A stretch of 64,000 nt of DNA from assembly GCA_964478075.1 (NCBI GenBank), contig CAYZGO010000011.1, positions 1-64,000 on the forward strand. Reading direction: 5' to 3'. This document shows, one piece after another, positions 62,517 through 64,000 of the stretch; position 1 is the first letter of the stretch, and each line of letters begins with the position of its first letter. The DNA comes from DAOUEX01 sp034430235. GTDB lineage: Bacteria; Chloroflexota; Anaerolineae; UBA2200. A program made the translations under genes and the position numbers. Below the pieces are notes generated by a model that had not been told where the DNA came from, made no database searches, and worked only from the letters and a program-made list of their open reading frames with translations.

Positions 62517-62756
62517 ATGAGTTGGCAGGAACGAATCTGTGTGGACACTCTGGTGTGCCATGGCAAGGCATGCATACAGGGAACACGCATTATGGTGTCG
62601 GTTATCCTGGATAACTTGGCTGCGGGATTGAGCCAGGAAGAGATCTTGGCGAGCTACCCTTCTCTGGAAGCAGCCGACATCCAGGCCGTGCTGGGGTACG
62701 CAGCCGAAGTGACCCGAGAACGCTTTGTCCCGGCGTCAGCCGGAGCAAGCGAGTGA
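62517..62756 (+). CDS. DUF433 family antitoxin-like protein
   Basis: Small cytoplasmic protein of 79 aa. The full DUF433 fold is present: RICVDTLVCHGKACIQGTRIMVSVILDNLAAGLSQEEILASYPSLEAADIQAVLGYAAEV. The family is usually coupled with a DUF5615 (PIN-like) toxin, which begins here with a GTGA overlap. ATG 62517 follows GGGAGGTGG. With its partner cut off after 13 codons, it is now a solitary antitoxin. Confidence 0.85.
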   Translation: MSWQERICVDTLVCHGKACIQGTRIMVSVILDNLAAGLSQEEILASYPSLEAADIQAVLGYAAEVTRERFVPASAGASE

Positions 62757-62842
62757 GATTCAAGATAGATGAGAACTTGCCCATTGAAGTCATGCAATAC
62801 TGGTGGGAGCGCAGATACAAGGGCAATGTTCGTGCGCCGTAG
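62753..62842 (+). pseudogene. DUF5615 toxin truncated by the RAYT element
   Basis: GTG 62753 opens MRFKIDENLPIEV, the exact start of DUF5615 PIN-like toxins, then runs into element-derived sequence (MQYWWERRYKGNVRAP) and stops at 62842. The typical gene is about 110-120 codons. The break coincides with the left end of the RAYT unit at 62799. Confidence 0.85.
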
Positions 62843-62846
62843 AACC

Positions 62847-62874
62847 GTAGAGACGTAGCATGCTACGTCTCTAC
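62847..62874. repeat. 28-bp REP palindrome, left of RAYT
   Basis: Perfect palindrome starting GTAGAGACGTAGCATGC. Confidence 0.9.
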
Positions 62875-62905
62875 CCGACAACGTGGGTGATAGGAGACTG
62901 AGAAA

Positions 62906-63502
62906 GTGAGTCTGTTCCAGGGTAAATACCGGGTGGAATCGGCCCGATTACGCCATTGGGACTACGCTGGAGCCGGTTGGTGTTTCGTGACCATCTGTAC
63001 GCGGGGCGGCGAATGCTTCCTAGGCAACGTTGTGGACGGAGACATGCACCTATCACCGATTGGAGAGATTGCCCGCCAATACTGGGCGGAGATTCCCCAT
63101 CATTTCCGAAACGTCGAGTTGGATTCGTTTGTCATCATGCCCAATCACGTGCACGGCATCGTGATTATCAAAGAACACGCCGCAGAGGATTGTAGAGACG
63201 TTGCATGCAACGTCTCTACAGCCAATGCCGCATGCAACGTCTCTAGCGCCGCCGCCAAATCAGCGCATCAGCACATGTCGGGAATCTCGCCCAAGGCAGG
63301 CTCTTTGAGCGTGGTTGTGCGGTCATACAAATCCGCGGTAACTCGGTACTGTCGCCAGAATGGCTATTCAGACTTCGGTTAGCAGCCTGGATTCTACGAG
63401 CACATCATTCGCAATGAGGAATCGCTGCGGCAGATAAGAGAGTATATCGCCGACAATCCGTTGAAATGCGAGTTGGACAAGTACTATCCAGCAAGGAATT
63501 AG
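62906..63502 (+). pseudogene. REP-associated tyrosine transposase (RAYT, Y1_Tnp) with amber stop
   Basis: Single-strand HUH-type nuclease. The frame from GTG 62906 gives FQGKYRVESARLRHWDYAGAGWCFVTICTRGG, IPHHFRNVELDSFVIMPNHVHGIVII (HUH pair HVH), and RSYKSAVTRYCRQNGYSDFG with the catalytic Tyr. TAG at 63380 stands where WQ is normal (TGG to TAG); the frame then continues QPGFYEHIIRNEESLRQIREYIADNPLKCELDKYYPARN to 63502. A palindrome copy is inserted in frame between the HUH and Tyr parts. About 200 aa without the stop. Confidence 0.88.
63192..63246. repeat. REP palindrome inside the RAYT gene
   Basis: Full 28-bp palindrome 63192-63219, then a second right half to 63246. It adds about 18 in-frame codons (CRDVACNVSTANAACNVSS). 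Confidence 0.9.
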
Positions 63503-63558
63503 CGTCGAGTACAGGTGGAAACGCAGATAGAAAGGCAGTGTCGCTGGGACGCAGAGCT

Positions 63559-63586
63559 GTAGAGACGTAGCATGCTACGTCTCTAC
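63559..63586. repeat. 28-bp REP palindrome, right of RAYT
   Basis: Same sequence as the left one, GTAGAGACGTAGCATGC and complement. Confidence 0.9.
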
Positions 63587-63775
63587 GAGACAGACGGCCG
63601 CGTATCGTCGCACTTCTGACCAGCGAGATAGCGGTACGAGGCAGCGGCAAGCGAAATGGGCAAAAGCAGATTCATCATCGTAGCCCGGTCATTCAGAGTG
63701 CATTGAAAAGGCCTACCTCTGGTAACCTCCATCACAAGATACCGTGGGCACAGGGAACGGTGAGTTGAGGTACTG

Positions 63776-64000
63776 ATGGACGTCAAACCATTGCGTATAA
63801 CCGATACCATGCTTCGCGATGCGCATCAGTCGCTGCTGGCGACCAGGATGCGCACTGCGGACATGTTGCCGATATTGGACAAGATAGACGCCATCGGCTA
63901 CCACTCCGTGGAAATGTGGGGTGGTGCCACCTTTGACTCGGCGATGCGTTTCCTGGGGGAAGATCCCTGGGAGAGAATCCGCGTGCTAAAGGCCAGGCTG
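63776..64000 (+). CDS. Pyruvate carboxylase B/oxaloacetate decarboxylase alpha subunit (partial)
   Basis: The window ends inside the gene; 75 codons are visible from ATG 63776. LRITDTMLRDAHQSLLATRMRTADMLPILDKIDAIGYHSVEMWGGATFDSAMRFLGEDPWERIRVLK is the N-terminal carboxyltransferase domain, with the metal/biotin site D-T-x-x-R-D-A-H-Q-S and EMWGGATFD. Matches 5S/PycB/OadA. With the carboxyltransferase beta subunit at 60647 it could form a transcarboxylase or a Na+-pumping decarboxylase. The RAYT element separates the two genes. Confidence 0.92.
   Translation, partial: MDVKPLRITDTMLRDAHQSLLATRMRTADMLPILDKIDAIGYHSVEMWGGATFDSAMRFLGEDPWERIRVLKARL

Larger units (their letters stand above)
62799..63586 (+). 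mobile_element. RAYT element with flanking REP units
   Basis: Left unit 62799-62874 and right unit 63510-63586 share TAC(T/A)GGTGG...CGCAGATA...GGCA-TGT and end in the same 28-bp palindrome (GTAGAGACGTAGCA and complement). They enclose the transposase gene. Such units are the normal setting of REP-associated tyrosine transposases. Confidence 0.8.

Noticed and set aside
36922..63382. Altered genetic code or pyrrolysine-style TAG readthrough
   Set aside because: TAG ends several ordinary genes in the window (for example at 7837 and 13615) and the replaced residues differ (Tyr, Gln, Trp).

Overview
The window reads as one scaffold of a GC-rich, free-living heterotrophic bacterium, most likely a member of the Chloroflexota (Anaerolineae-like). 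This is inference from gene content and style: lipoproteins with Thr-Pro linkers, a 7TM/PAS histidine kinase, liv- and phn-type ABC transporters, a TIGR03960/TIGR03936 pair, many short palindromic repeats and secreted glycan-active proteins. There is no rRNA, tRNA or CRISPR. A run of exactly 100 N (10838-10937) marks a scaffold join.

Layout. 0.4-3.1 kb: small hypothetical gene and an orphan sensor kinase. 3.8-10.7 kb: small membrane protein, then a branched-chain amino-acid ABC operon whose binding protein is an intragenic tandem duplication (two binding domains behind one lipobox), followed by livH, livM, livG and livF. 11.1-13.6 kb: a strong promoter, a c-di-AMP (ydaO-type) riboswitch, an intrinsic terminator, then a sugar/inositol-phosphate-type cytidylyltransferase and a CDP-alcohol phosphatidyltransferase; this looks like a c-di-AMP-controlled route to a phosphodiester solute or lipid. 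14-18.7 kb: HTH-receiver regulator, methyltransferase, three unrecognised proteins. 18.9-22.1 kb (minus): phnD-phnC-phnE transporter. 22.3-23.9 kb: glucose-6-phosphate isomerase. 24.5-32 kb: HTH-ferredoxin, GNAT, endonuclease V, sirtuin and a giant SpoIID/PGRP/dockerin protein. 32-41 kb: secreted GH5-like and golvesin-like proteins, isoprenylcysteine-methyltransferase-like proteins (one intact, one broken), small membrane proteins, a LysM/L,D-transpeptidase.

41.4-51 kb (mostly minus): nucleotide/NUDIX/isochorismatase genes and then a decayed segment with fragments of an ATPase, a xylulokinase and a type ISP restriction enzyme, an intact SPFH protein, a beta-helix lipoprotein and a GH5-like gene broken by an amber codon. 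A near-identical promoter block recurs in front of three of these minus-strand units.

51.1-64 kb: YjbQ, the TIGR03960/TIGR03936 pair, HIT hydrolase, MFS transporter, then acyl-CoA metabolism (thiolase, acyl-CoA dehydrogenase, TPR protein, carboxyltransferase beta subunit, and at the edge a pyruvate/oxaloacetate carboxyltransferase subunit). Between the last two lies a RAYT (REP-associated tyrosine transposase) element, bracketed by 28-bp palindromes, that has cut short a DUF433/DUF5615-type toxin gene. The same palindrome is scattered and locally amplified through the window, so a RAYT/REP system is the main force shaping its intergenic regions.
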